Source: Roseihalotalea indica (GTDB lineage Bacteria; Bacteroidota; Bacteroidia; Cytophagales; Cyclobacteriaceae). Taken from it: a stretch of DNA of 64,000 nt. The translations under genes were made by a program, and so were the position numbers. The DNA is taken from NCBI RefSeq assembly GCF_022458895.1, contig NZ_JAINFL010000006.1:310001-374000 (forward strand), given 5' to 3'. The notes under the pieces are model-generated. The model was not told where the DNA came from. It searched no databases and saw only the letters and a program-made list of their open reading frames with translations. Positions 25,436 through 33,988 of this stretch are shown here, one piece after another (within the stretch, counting starts at the first letter, position 1; each line of letters starts with the position of its first letter).

Positions 25436-26707
25436 TTGCTATTCACATTAGTTCATTGCTGTTTCATTACCGGTCTCATTTACATAGGGTTTCGGTATAC
25501 GCGGGGGCAACCTTTAGCAAATTGGTATCTTCCGGCAATTGGGGGTAAAATTGTTTGTGGCCTACTGGTCGGCTTACTGTATTTGTACTATTATGATGGA
25601 GGAGATACCTGGAATTATTTTCAGGATGGTGTTGCACTAGCTGATCTTTTTGAGGTAGACTGGAAGGAATACATATTAAGTTGGGTTGATACCTCTTATT
25701 TACCTCAGTCATTGATCTATGCTTCGCTCCCTCGCGCTTTACTAATGAGCCGGTTTGTGAGTCTGGGTTGTATCATCACTCATGACAATTACTGGATAAT
25801 CTCTGTCTATTTTTCAATACTTTCTTTTGCCGGAGTATGGCTGTTGGTGCAACAGCTTAGTAGATTCTTTCCACAAACCCAACCAGCTATTGGAATTGCA
25901 TGGTTGGTCTATCCTTCTTTTGTTTTCTGGAGCTCGGGCATTCTGAAAGAATCCATTGCCGTAGGACTGATCAGTTTACTGGTTGCCTGGTCACTGCAAT
26001 TATATTTTCAGGGTGAGCGACGGTGGTACCAGATATGGCCTTACTGGATAGGGTGGGGGATTGCCGCTTACCTGTTGTGGATTATGAAATATTATTATGC
26101 AGCAGCATTAATTCCCGTTCTTTTGAGTTTAATATTAGCCAAGAAGGTCAATTTCTCTCCTGGCTTTCCACTTCTCAAACTAGCTGGCATTTTTGCTGTA
26201 CTCATTTTAGTTCCAACATTATTGCATCCTAATTTGAGTGTGCATCGAGTGATGGATGTAATTGTTAAAAACCACGATGTCTTTATTAAAATCTCTAATC
26301 CAGAGAACGTTATTAATTTTTATGAATTGGATTCAACAATTGGTAGCATGCTGCTAAACGCGCCATTGGCACTGGTTTCTGCCTGGTATCGCCCGCTGTT
26401 GGGAGAAACTCATGGATGGTTACAACATCTGGCGGGTATTGAAAACTTACTGGTACTGGCAGTTAGTTTGCTGGCCGTTTTTCAGATTTATCGGCACAAA
26501 GGCATATTTCCAGGACAATTACCGTGGTTGCTAGGTGGAATCGCCTTTGCCGTTATTCTCGGCGTCCTGCTTGCGTTTTCCGCGCCAAACTTCGGAACGT
26601 TGATGCGTTATAAAGTGGCATTTGCCCCGTATATTCTGTACTTGAGCCTGATTCCCCTACTAAGAAAGCTGCGCTCCCGAAGTAACATTGATAGGTACAT
26701 CGGTTAG
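25436..26707 (+). CDS. Polytopic membrane protein, function unknown
   Basis: A 423-residue protein with about ten hydrophobic segments. It starts at TTG 25436, the only plausible start: an in-frame stop lies 15 bases upstream and the next Met is internal. It has a conserved-looking periplasmic loop (YYDGGDTWNYFQDG) and a region WLVYPSFVFWSSGILKESIAVG reminiscent of glycosyltransferase-type or O-antigen polymerase-like membrane proteins. That resemblance is weak and I do not assign a reaction. It lies 20 bases after the DUF2851 gene and overlaps the convergent SiaC-like gene by 48 bases. Confidence 0.7.
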   Translation: MLFTLVHCCFITGLIYIGFRYTRGQPLANWYLPAIGGKIVCGLLVGLLYLYYYDGGDTWNYFQDGVALADLFEVDWKEYILSWVDTSYLPQSLIYASLPRALLMSRFVSLGCIITHDNYWIISVYFSILSFAGVWLLVQQLSRFFPQTQPAIGIAWLVYPSFVFWSSGILKESIAVGLISLLVAWSLQLYFQGERRWYQIWPYWIGWGIAAYLLWIMKYYYAAALIPVLLSLILAKKVNFSPGFPLLKLAGIFAVLILVPTLLHPNLSVHRVMDVIVKNHDVFIKISNPENVINFYELDSTIGSMLLNAPLALVSAWYRPLLGETHGWLQHLAGIENLLVLAVSLLAVFQIYRHKGIFPGQLPWLLGGIAFAVILGVLLAFSAPNFGTLMRYKVAFAPYILYLSLIPLLRKLRSRSNIDRYIG

Positions 26708-27046
26708 ATCAGCAAACTGCTCAATATCTTCCTTTAACACTGGGTCTTCGGCATCATAAAACCAGTTAACTTCAATATTTTTACCAGATTTGTGCAACAC
26801 CCCCATTCGCTTAACAATCTCGAATAATGCTTTTGCTGAAGCGGTGTTGAAATATTTAAGCTGAATATCCAGGGTAGTATGATCCTGTGAATGTTGTACA
26901 TAGTTATCCATCCACTGAATTAAGGGAAAATAAAAGCCTAGGGCATCCTCTTCATCGGAAACTCCGCGAAGGATAAAATGTCCCTTTTGGGCATTCATCT
27001 GAACTTCGGGCGATGTAGGAGTGGCTGCAATTTGTAATGGTTCCAT
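26660..27046 (-). CDS. SiaC-like (DUF1987) regulatory phosphoprotein
   Basis: A 128-residue protein matching the DUF1987/SiaC family (MEPLQIAATPTSPEV, ILRGVS, WMDNYV, LKYFNTASAKALFEIV). In Pseudomonas SiaC is phosphorylated on Thr68 by the kinase SiaB, dephosphorylated by the PP2C-type phosphatase SiaA, and controls a diguanylate cyclase. Here T68 falls in the FNTAS motif, the equivalent site. Neither SiaA, SiaB nor a cyclase gene is adjacent. The ATG at 27046 is preferred to an upstream TTG. It overlaps the convergent membrane protein gene by 48 bases. Confidence 0.85.
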   Translation of the reverse strand: MEPLQIAATPTSPEVQMNAQKGHFILRGVSDEEDALGFYFPLIQWMDNYVQHSQDHTTLDIQLKYFNTASAKALFEIVKRMGVLHKSGKNIEVNWFYDAEDPVLKEDIEQFADLTDVPINVTSGAQLS

Positions 27047-27144
27047 AAAAAAATACAATTTGTGGTCTGGATGCTAACGCTGATAAACTATGTTTATGAT
27101 AGCATAGCTTTTGTACGTAGTATTTTACCAGACGCAATGATCAA

Positions 27145-27894
27145 TTAAAAAGTAGCTCCTGCCTTCATGAGCTTGTTAGCAAAGAGGAAATCACGTAATT
27201 CTTGTACGTCATTCTCCATAATATTTTTATTGCTTCCTTCCCACAACTTATGTCCTTTGTATAGAAACAGAATATGGTCTCCAATGCCAATAACTGAGTT
27301 CATGTCGTGGGTTACTACAATGGTAGTCGTATTAAACTCTTCAGTAATCTCCTTTATCAGGTCATCAATCAGTACTGAAGTTTGAGGGTCTAGACCAGAG
27401 TTTGGTTCGTCACAGAAGAGGTAACTCACGTCGTTGACAATGGCCCGGGCGATGCCCACTCGTTTCTGCATACCACCACTAAGCTCAGAAGGCATTTTGG
27501 AGTTAGAACCTTCCAAGCCAACCCGCTTCAGACAGAAGTTGACCCGATCCAGTTTTTCGTCTTCGGGCATCGTGGTGAGTGTGTCCAGTGGAAATTTAAC
27601 ATTGTTTTCCACCGTCAGAGAATCGAATAACGCCACTCCCTGGAAGAGCATCCCAATTTCACGGCGAATTTCGGTCCGAAGATCCCGATCCGCATGGGTA
27701 AAGTCCCGGTTATTATAGTAAACAGTACCTTCATCGGGCGGAACCAGTCCGACAATACATTTTAATAGTACACTTTTACCCGTACCGCTGGCTCCGATGA
27801 TCAAATTGGTTTTCCCTTTCTCAAAAACCCCACTAATACCGTCTAGTATCGTCTTTCCACCGAAAGATTTAGTAATATTTTCTATATGAATCAT
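27145..27894 (-). CDS. ABC transporter ATP-binding protein, MlaF-like
   Basis: A 249-residue nucleotide-binding subunit with Walker A GASGTGKS, signature LSGGMQKRVGIARAI, Walker B YLFCDEPNSGLDP and the switch histidine in VVTHDMNSV. It follows an MlaE-family permease by 31 bases. MlaFE complexes move phospholipids between inner and outer membranes together with an MCE-domain protein. No MCE gene is in the window on this side of the permease, so that partner is encoded elsewhere or, less likely, the pair lacks it. Confidence 0.92.
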   Translation of the reverse strand: MIHIENITKSFGGKTILDGISGVFEKGKTNLIIGASGTGKSVLLKCIVGLVPPDEGTVYYNNRDFTHADRDLRTEIRREIGMLFQGVALFDSLTVENNVKFPLDTLTTMPEDEKLDRVNFCLKRVGLEGSNSKMPSELSGGMQKRVGIARAIVNDVSYLFCDEPNSGLDPQTSVLIDDLIKEITEEFNTTTIVVTHDMNSVIGIGDHILFLYKGHKLWEGSNKNIMENDVQELRDFLFANKLMKAGATF

Positions 27895-27925
27895 AATTGA
27901 CTGTGCGTGAAACCTGCTAAAAAGG

Positions 27926-28654
27926 TTATATTATTAATTGTGCTACCACGTAATCAGCAATCAGCACGGCAATACAACTATTGGTTACAGCCGTCGTGCT
28001 GGCTTGCCCCACTTCCAATGCGCCGCCTCGGGTATAATATCCCTGGTACGCAGAAACTGTAGATATTAAAAAGGCAAAAACTACTGATTTTACCAACGCA
28101 ACGAAAACGTAATACTGTTGAAACTCCATCCGGAGTCCCATGACATAATCCTGCCCGGTCACAACATTGGTTAACGTCCCGACCAGATATCCACCATAGA
28201 GTGACAAAAATCCGGCAACGATCACCAGCAACGGAAACATCAACATGGCTGCCACTATTTTAGGGACAATCAGATAGGAAGCAGAATTAATACCCATCAC
28301 CTCTAAAGCATCAATCTGTTCAGAGATGCGCATGGTACCCAGTTCACCAGCAATATTGGAGCCAACTTTACCCGCCAGCACCACCGAGGTAATGGTAGGA
28401 GCAAGCTCTAGTACCGTCATGTCACGCACTACCAGGCTGATAACACTTCTGGGAATAAATGCACTCACTAGGTTAGCCGCAGTCTGAATGGTAGACACCA
28501 TGCCAATAAAGGTAGATACGATTGCTACTAATGTTAATGAGTTTATACCAATTTTGATGGCTTCATCTATTGTACGCTTTATATACGTACTTAAAGCCTC
28601 CATCCGAGAGAAGACTGTTCCAATAAACAATAAGTAAGAGCCTATGCTTTTCAT
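27926..28654 (-). CDS. MlaE-family ABC transporter permease
   Basis: A 242-residue inner-membrane protein with about five membrane segments and the family segments LVAIVSTFIGMVSTIQTAANL, RDMTVLELAPTITSVVLAGKVGSNIAGELGTMRISEQIDALEVMGI and VFAFLISTVSAYQGYYTRGGALEVGQASTTAV. This is the MlaE/YrbE permease of phospholipid transport systems. The ATP-binding subunit is directly downstream. It is divergent from the SDR gene, with an intergenic region of only 74 bases. Confidence 0.93.
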   Translation of the reverse strand: MKSIGSYLLFIGTVFSRMEALSTYIKRTIDEAIKIGINSLTLVAIVSTFIGMVSTIQTAANLVSAFIPRSVISLVVRDMTVLELAPTITSVVLAGKVGSNIAGELGTMRISEQIDALEVMGINSASYLIVPKIVAAMLMFPLLVIVAGFLSLYGGYLVGTLTNVVTGQDYVMGLRMEFQQYYVFVALVKSVVFAFLISTVSAYQGYYTRGGALEVGQASTTAVTNSCIAVLIADYVVAQLII

Positions 28655-28657
28655 ATA

Positions 28658-28665
28658 TAGCTTTG
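28658..28665 (+). promoter_or_regulatory. Candidate -7 box (TAGCTTTG) for the SDR gene
   Basis: TAGCTTTG fits TAnnTTTG and lies 63 bases upstream of the ATG at 28729, between divergent mlaE-like and SDR genes. It lies inside a loose inverted repeat (CTATGC ... GCATAG, about 28642-28678). No clear -33 box was found. Confidence 0.35.
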
Positions 28666-28728
28666 CATTTTTGCATAGATAATCAATTAAACACTAAATG
28701 GTTCTACGTAACTATAAATTATACGTTT

Positions 28729-29439
28729 ATGAAAAAATTAGCCGTAATCACAGGCGCCACTAAAGGAATTGGAAAAGCTTTAGCCGAAAGTTTTGCCAAT
28801 GAAGGATTTTCTCTGGCATTATGCGCTCGCACCGAAGCCGATCTGGTGGAGTTGCAAGAAGAAATATCCAGCAAATACCCCGAGCTTGATGTTTTTATTA
28901 ATGCAGTGGATGTTTCTAAGAAAAAAGAGGTTATCAATTTTGCTCAGAAGGTAAAAGCTTTAGATATACCTATTGAGGTTGTTATTAACAATGCAGGGCT
29001 ATACTTTCCTGGGCAGGTTCATAATGAAGAAGATGGTCAATTGGAAGTACAGATCGAAACAAACTTGTATAGTGCTTATCATCTTACCCGCGCGCTGCTC
29101 CCGCCCATGATAGAGTTCAGGCGCGGTCATATCTTTAACATTTGTTCTACGGCCAGCATTACTGCCTACACCAACGGCGGGTCGTATTCCATTAGTAAAT
29201 TTGCCATGCTTGGTATGAGCAAAGTACTGCGTGAAGAGATGAAACCGTTTGATATTCGGGTAACTTCTGTGCTGCCCGGCGCTACCTTGACCAATAGCTG
29301 GGCTGGGGCTGATATTCCTGAAGATCGGTTTATGAGACCGGAAGATGTTGCTGCGGTGGTGCTTAATGCCTATTTAATTTCTGATAGGTCGGTGGTAGAA
29401 GAGGTGCTGCTTCGCCCTCAATTAGGTGATTTGGGATAA
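28729..29439 (+). CDS. Short-chain dehydrogenase/reductase
   Basis: A 236-residue NAD(P)-dependent oxidoreductase. The cofactor glycine motif GATKGIGKA lies at the N-terminus, with NNAG (about 85-88) and a catalytic set of Ser (ICSTAS), YSISK with Tyr and Lys. The frame opens at 28663, but the ATG at 28729 (KKLAVITGATKG) is the normal family start. The substrate cannot be predicted; small size and fold resemble 3-oxoacyl-reductase-like SDRs. Divergent from the Mla genes. Confidence 0.9.
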   Translation: MKKLAVITGATKGIGKALAESFANEGFSLALCARTEADLVELQEEISSKYPELDVFINAVDVSKKKEVINFAQKVKALDIPIEVVINNAGLYFPGQVHNEEDGQLEVQIETNLYSAYHLTRALLPPMIEFRRGHIFNICSTASITAYTNGGSYSISKFAMLGMSKVLREEMKPFDIRVTSVLPGATLTNSWAGADIPEDRFMRPEDVAAVVLNAYLISDRSVVEEVLLRPQLGDLG

Positions 29440-29568
29440 TGAAGGTCAAACCACCAAAGGATTTATTTGCCATAGCAACAATTTTAGCCGCACACGTGTT
29501 TGATCAATACGATGTTTGCATATTTGTATTTCAATACAAAACAAACGAAACTGAGTTAACCATACTGT

Positions 29569-31563
29569 ATGACAACGCTCGCTTCTGAAATTACTGCCTT
29601 TAAAAATTACTGCCATAGTCTTACTGAATATTCCCGACGACCTACCCGGGTTGTGAAAATAGGCGACTTGCCCATGGGAGGAGACTACCCGATTCGGGTA
29701 CAATCCATGACTACCGTAGATACCATGGATACGGCAGGCTCAGTAGCTCAATGCCTGCGAATGATTGAAGCGGGATGTGAGTATATCCGCATCACAGCTC
29801 CCAGCATGAAAGAAGCCCAGAACCTGGAGAATATTCGCAAGGAGCTGCGCAAACTGGGCCATGATACTCCTCTAATCGCTGATATTCACTTTACTCCCAA
29901 CGCAGCTGAACTCGCCGCTCGTATTGTTGAGAAGGTGCGAATAAACCCTGGTAATTATGCGGATAAGAAGAAGTTTGAAGTGCTGGAGTATGACGACTAT
30001 AGTTATCAAGCTGAGATAGATCGAATTCGTGAGCGTTTTACCCCGCTGGTAAAAATCTGCCAGGAGTACGGCACAGCCATGCGCATTGGCACCAATCATG
30101 GCTCACTTTCTGACCGGATTATGAGCCGGTATGGCGACACACCTTTGGGAATGGTAGAATCGGCGCTGGAGTTTCTACGAATTTGCGAAGACTTAAATTA
30201 CTATGATATTGTCATTTCTATGAAAGCCAGCAACACGCAGGTGATGGTACAGGCTTATCGTTTGCTGGTGCAGAAACTAGATGAAGAAGGATTACAGCCT
30301 TATCCCCTTCATTTAGGAGTTACCGAAGCAGGAGATGGAGAAGATGGGCGAATTAAATCGGCGGTGGGAATAGGGACGCTTCTGGAAGACGGCCTGGGCG
30401 ACACCGTGAGAGTTTCGTTGACGGAAGAACCTGAGTATGAAGTACCCGTTGCCTACCATTTGGTGAAGCGCTACGAACACCGTTCACCTCACCAGCCTAT
30501 TCCTGCTATTAAGGCTATCCCCAAAGATCCGTATACCTACGCAAAAAGATTTACACATGAAGTGTTAAATATTGGTGGTGAGAATGTGCCAAGGGTAGTG
30601 GCCGATATATCGGAAATTGAGGGCTGGAATGACGCAGATTTGAAACAACTGGGACATTTTTATTTACCCGAATTAGATAAATGGACCATGAATGATCAGG
30701 GATGCGATTTTGTCTATACCGGACAACGGCCTATTAACTATATGCTCCCCAATGGTCTAAAAGAGATTCGTGATTATAATACCTGGCTTCAGCAGGAGGA
30801 TCATCACCATAAATACCCGCTGTTTAGTTCTCTTGAAGAATATCAGCAAGCTTCAGAATACCACAAAGAATTAAGCTTTTTGCGTGTTCAGCTCAGTGAT
30901 TGTGGCGAAAGTCTGGTTAGCATTTTGCAAAATGATAAGACATTGGTGCTGTTGTTAGACACAAAAAATGAGCACGCAATGCCGGAGTTACGTAGGTTTT
31001 TCTTTGCCTTAACCGAGCAGCAAATTCAGAATCCGGTCATTGTAAGTAGAAAATATACCCATACCACAGCAGACCAATTACCTTTGTATGCGGCAACTGA
31101 TGTTGGCGGTTTGCTCATTGATGGTTTTGGTGATGGGGTAATGCTAAGTGCTTCACCAGAAGGCGAGCGAAGTGCAAAGCTTGCCCAATTGAAAGTTACC
31201 AATGGGATAGCATTTGGCATACTTCAGGCAGCACGAACTCGCATGTCCAAAACCGAATATATTTCCTGCCCCTCTTGTGGAAGAACCTTATTTGATTTAC
31301 AGGAAACCACTGCTATGATTCGCCGTCGGACGGATCACCTGAAAGGAGTGAAAATTGGTATTATGGGGTGTATCGTTAACGGACCCGGAGAAATGGCTGA
31401 TGCTGATTACGGCTATGTTGGGTCTGGTAAGGGGAAAATAACGCTGTACCGAGGGCAGGATGTGGTAAAACGCAATGTGCCCTCAGCACAGGCGGTAGAT
31501 CAGCTAATTGAGTTAATTCAGGAAGATGGGCGTTGGAATGAGCCTTCTGTAGTATCCTATTAA
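29569..31563 (+). CDS. ispG: (E)-4-hydroxy-3-methylbut-2-enyl-diphosphate synthase with insert domain
   Basis: A 664-residue IspG of the MEP isoprenoid pathway, converting MEcPP to HMBPP with a [4Fe-4S] cluster. The N-terminal TIM barrel runs from RRPTRVVKIGD through the IRITAPSMKEAQNLENI block; cluster ligands sit at C567 and C570 (CPSC) and C601 (MGCIVNGPGE). The typical E. coli enzyme has about 370 residues; the extra ~260 (about 330-550) form the inserted domain known in Bacteroidota, Chlamydiae and plants. Monocistronic; the next gene converges 17 bases downstream. Confidence 0.95.
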   Translation: MTTLASEITAFKNYCHSLTEYSRRPTRVVKIGDLPMGGDYPIRVQSMTTVDTMDTAGSVAQCLRMIEAGCEYIRITAPSMKEAQNLENIRKELRKLGHDTPLIADIHFTPNAAELAARIVEKVRINPGNYADKKKFEVLEYDDYSYQAEIDRIRERFTPLVKICQEYGTAMRIGTNHGSLSDRIMSRYGDTPLGMVESALEFLRICEDLNYYDIVISMKASNTQVMVQAYRLLVQKLDEEGLQPYPLHLGVTEAGDGEDGRIKSAVGIGTLLEDGLGDTVRVSLTEEPEYEVPVAYHLVKRYEHRSPHQPIPAIKAIPKDPYTYAKRFTHEVLNIGGENVPRVVADISEIEGWNDADLKQLGHFYLPELDKWTMNDQGCDFVYTGQRPINYMLPNGLKEIRDYNTWLQQEDHHHKYPLFSSLEEYQQASEYHKELSFLRVQLSDCGESLVSILQNDKTLVLLLDTKNEHAMPELRRFFFALTEQQIQNPVIVSRKYTHTTADQLPLYAATDVGGLLIDGFGDGVMLSASPEGERSAKLAQLKVTNGIAFGILQAARTRMSKTEYISCPSCGRTLFDLQETTAMIRRRTDHLKGVKIGIMGCIVNGPGEMADADYGYVGSGKGKITLYRGQDVVKRNVPSAQAVDQLIELIQEDGRWNEPSVVSY

Positions 31564-31579
31564 CTCCGATTAGACCATC

Positions 31580-31801
31580 TTAATTGTTTTGGGAAAAACA
31601 ACGGAATTTCTGATCTATTATAAGCGAAAGCTGATTAGAGTAAATATTGTCTAAAAGCTGAAGATAAAAATAAGCCGTTTCGGGAGCTTCGTACTCAGCC
31701 CATACAAGCATTTGCTGTACATCCGACGGTTTGCACTCAAGATGAGAGGTAAAGCCACGCGCATGCCAGTACAGTTGTTTAAGGATATCAAAATGATTCA
31801 T
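31580..31801 (-). CDS. Small hypothetical protein (73 aa)
   Basis: A 73-residue frame starting MNHFDILKQLYWHARGF and ending KCFSQNN. It is predicted soluble and helical, with the segment CKPSDVQQMLVWAEYEAPETAYFY. I do not recognise a family. The preferred ATG (31801) avoids a 17-residue upstream extension that looks non-coding. It converges on ispG with a 16-base gap and lies alone between ispG and the response regulator end. Moderate confidence because it is short. Confidence 0.5.
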   Translation of the reverse strand: MNHFDILKQLYWHARGFTSHLECKPSDVQQMLVWAEYEAPETAYFYLQLLDNIYSNQLSLIIDQKFRCFSQNN

Positions 31802-31911
31802 AAATTTTGGGTTAAAATTCTGAATAACTATTCTGCATATAACGCTAAACAACTCAATTTGTATAGTGATATCGAAACTAGTCCGTATTTATACGCAAAG
31901 ATTACGTAGAA

Positions 31912-32556
31912 TTACGGTTCATATAATCCCGTCTTAATAGCAAACTTTACTAACCCAATACTATTACGGGTTTCTGTTTTCTGTAATAAATTTTGTCGAT
32001 AGCCTTCTACCGTACGATGACTTACATGCATCATCTTAGCAATTTCTTTAGTCGTATGCTCTTGGCAGAGTAAACGGAGCACTTGCAATTCTTTAGGGTT
32101 AAATCGTTCAATCAAACGGAAATCATTTTGCCAGCGATGATGCTGTATCAATCGTTCATGCATCCATTCAGAGACAAACTGTGGATAATATTTTTCACCT
32201 TTTCTTGCCTGATCAAAGACATACATCATTTGTTCGCGGCTGGCTTCTTTGGTAAGAAAGCTATGGATACCAATTTGTAATAATTCTTCCAAATGTCCGT
32301 AATCGGTATACAATGTCAGTACCAGTATATAAACTGAGGGATACTTTTGTTTTACTTCCTTAGCAACACTCAGGCCATCTATCTGGGGCATATTTAAATC
32401 AAGAATTAGTAAATGGCATGTATGTCGGGAAAGCAATTCCAGGGTAAGCTTGCCATCTTCGGCTTCCAGAATTTCATCTTCGGGGTATTGAGTGATTATT
32501 AAATTTTTAACACCCTCCCGAAAAATAGCATGGTCATCAGCGATGAGTATCGTCAT
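31912..32556 (-). CDS. NarL/FixJ-type response regulator of the 31.9-34.8 kb operon
   Basis: A 214-residue response regulator. Receiver: DDH at 7-9, phosphoacceptor D53 in ILDLNMP, lysine in FLTKEAS. LuxR-type HTH (about 150-210) with NPKELQVLRLLCQEHTTKEIA and TVEGYRQNLLQKT. Its ATG overlaps the end of the histidine kinase gene by 20 bases, so the two are translationally coupled and form a cognate pair. Confidence 0.93.
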   Translation of the reverse strand: MTILIADDHAIFREGVKNLIITQYPEDEILEAEDGKLTLELLSRHTCHLLILDLNMPQIDGLSVAKEVKQKYPSVYILVLTLYTDYGHLEELLQIGIHSFLTKEASREQMMYVFDQARKGEKYYPQFVSEWMHERLIQHHRWQNDFRLIERFNPKELQVLRLLCQEHTTKEIAKMMHVSHRTVEGYRQNLLQKTETRNSIGLVKFAIKTGLYEP

Positions 32557-33364
32557 TAGTAAAATCTAGGGGTAATGTAATGCAAACGCGATTTCCTTTA
32601 GAAAGTGGCTCGTGGGTAAGGTTAGCAGAAAGCAACCTCAATCGGGTTTCTATATTGGTGATACCTGAGCCGGATGAAGATAAAAAGTTCTCTTTTAAGT
32701 TATTCCAGTCATAGAGTTGGCCATCTTCTTCTAAGATTATCTTTAATATATTACAATCCAGATGTAGAGATAAAGAGAAATGGCGTGCTTTACCATGTTC
32801 TAACGCATTACGGGTTAATTCCTGGATAACCCGATACAAAGACAAACTTTGAAAAGCCGTTAGAGCCAGTTGAGACGTATTAGTATGAAAGCTAGCTGTG
32901 ATCCCTGAGGTGCGGGTAAGCTGTTTAAAGTAATTTTCTATCCCCTTTACAAAACCAAAGCGGGTAAGGGGTTGGGGTAAAAGGTTCTGGGAAGTACGGC
33001 GTAATTCCTGTAAAGAGTCATGAAGTAGCTCTATGGCCCGTTCATCGGCCTGATTTCTCAACATCATATCTTCCATGGATCTGCTATTCTCTAACATCAG
33101 TTTAATAGAGGCAAGTTGAGCACCCAACCCATCATGAATTTCCTGACCCAGACGAGCCCGCTCCCTTTCCTGACCCTGAATGCTGCCTAGTAACATCTGC
33201 TCTTGTAATTGAGTTTCCATCAATTGTTTGGCATGTTGCTGTTGAAAAAGTTTTTTCTGGTAATAGAAGATAAACACCAAGAAAAAGAGGACAAGTATAC
33301 CGACAAGGCCGGTAGCTGTAATGATCAGGAAGGATACGTCTTGAGGGTAGGAGTTATCCACCAT
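32537..33364 (-). CDS. HisKA_3-type sensor histidine kinase
   Basis: A 275-residue NarX-type kinase with one membrane anchor (about 11-34), a short coiled linker, the phosphoacceptor H77 in QEIHDGLGAQL, and a HATPase domain (ELTRNALEHG N-box; SGSGITNIETRL G-box, about 180-275). It has almost no extracytoplasmic part, so sensing is likely done by partner proteins; the polytopic protein and lipoprotein upstream in the operon are candidates. Its start overlaps the membrane protein gene by 40 bases and its end overlaps the regulator gene by 20. Confidence 0.92.
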   Translation of the reverse strand: MVDNSYPQDVSFLIITATGLVGILVLFFLVFIFYYQKKLFQQQHAKQLMETQLQEQMLLGSIQGQERERARLGQEIHDGLGAQLASIKLMLENSRSMEDMMLRNQADERAIELLHDSLQELRRTSQNLLPQPLTRFGFVKGIENYFKQLTRTSGITASFHTNTSQLALTAFQSLSLYRVIQELTRNALEHGKARHFSLSLHLDCNILKIILEEDGQLYDWNNLKENFLSSSGSGITNIETRLRLLSANLTHEPLSKGNRVCITLPLDFTNDDTHR

Positions 33365-33978
33365 AATCCAATACTAAAAGCTGCATATTTTAGCAAGCTA
33401 AAGAAGGTGTGTACGTACCAGTGTGCTAAAAAATAATTTACATCTTGGGAGACAAGATAAGAACTAAATAAGAAAATCAGTATGCTTCCGGAAAAATACA
33501 GCAAAATACCGGCACATATCCAGAACGGAGGGTGTCGTTCCAGGCAGGGAATCCGTAGCAGCTGAAGAGTTTGGTGGAAAAAGTAAAAACAAAAAAAGAT
33601 GCATATTACTGATTCCAGAGTCATGGCCATGGTATCGAGTTGCTCATTCCCTGTAAAAATCGTGATGTCAATGATTTTATATATCCAAAAAAGGATAATA
33701 CACACTATTATGATATGATGGATTACCTTACCAAATAGTATCTGTTGGAAGATAAGCAAGTAAATAGTGAGCTCTATCCCCGTAAACAGATGATAGCCCA
33801 GGGTAGTAGTAATACCCCAGGCTGGTAAAATAATGGTATTGAGTATATCAAAAAAAATTGAAAACGTCAGTAAGGCATATAGTAGATTAGAAAGTCGATT
33901 AGAGCCTTTATTACGGATGAATCCGGTTACTAAAGGAAATATGGGTAATAGAATACTTAAATATAACAGGTCGCTCAC
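33325..33978 (-). CDS. Polytopic membrane protein, putative sensor partner of the kinase
   Basis: A 217-residue protein with about seven hydrophobic segments and a short C-terminal tail. I do not recognise a family; the layout (small, ~7 TM, no soluble domain) is like small 7TM receptor or membrane-sensor modules linked to histidine kinases. Its gene overlaps the kinase gene by 40 bases, and a lipoprotein gene ends 11 bases upstream of it. Kinases with minimal sensor regions often rely on such accessory proteins, so a sensing role is plausible but inferred from context. Confidence 0.7.
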   Translation of the reverse strand: MSDLLYLSILLPIFPLVTGFIRNKGSNRLSNLLYALLTFSIFFDILNTIILPAWGITTTLGYHLFTGIELTIYLLIFQQILFGKVIHHIIIVCIILFWIYKIIDITIFTGNEQLDTMAMTLESVICIFFCFYFFHQTLQLLRIPCLERHPPFWICAGILLYFSGSILIFLFSSYLVSQDVNYFLAHWYVHTFFSLLKYAAFSIGLWWITPTLKTYPS

Positions 33979-33988
33979 GTAGTGAAAG

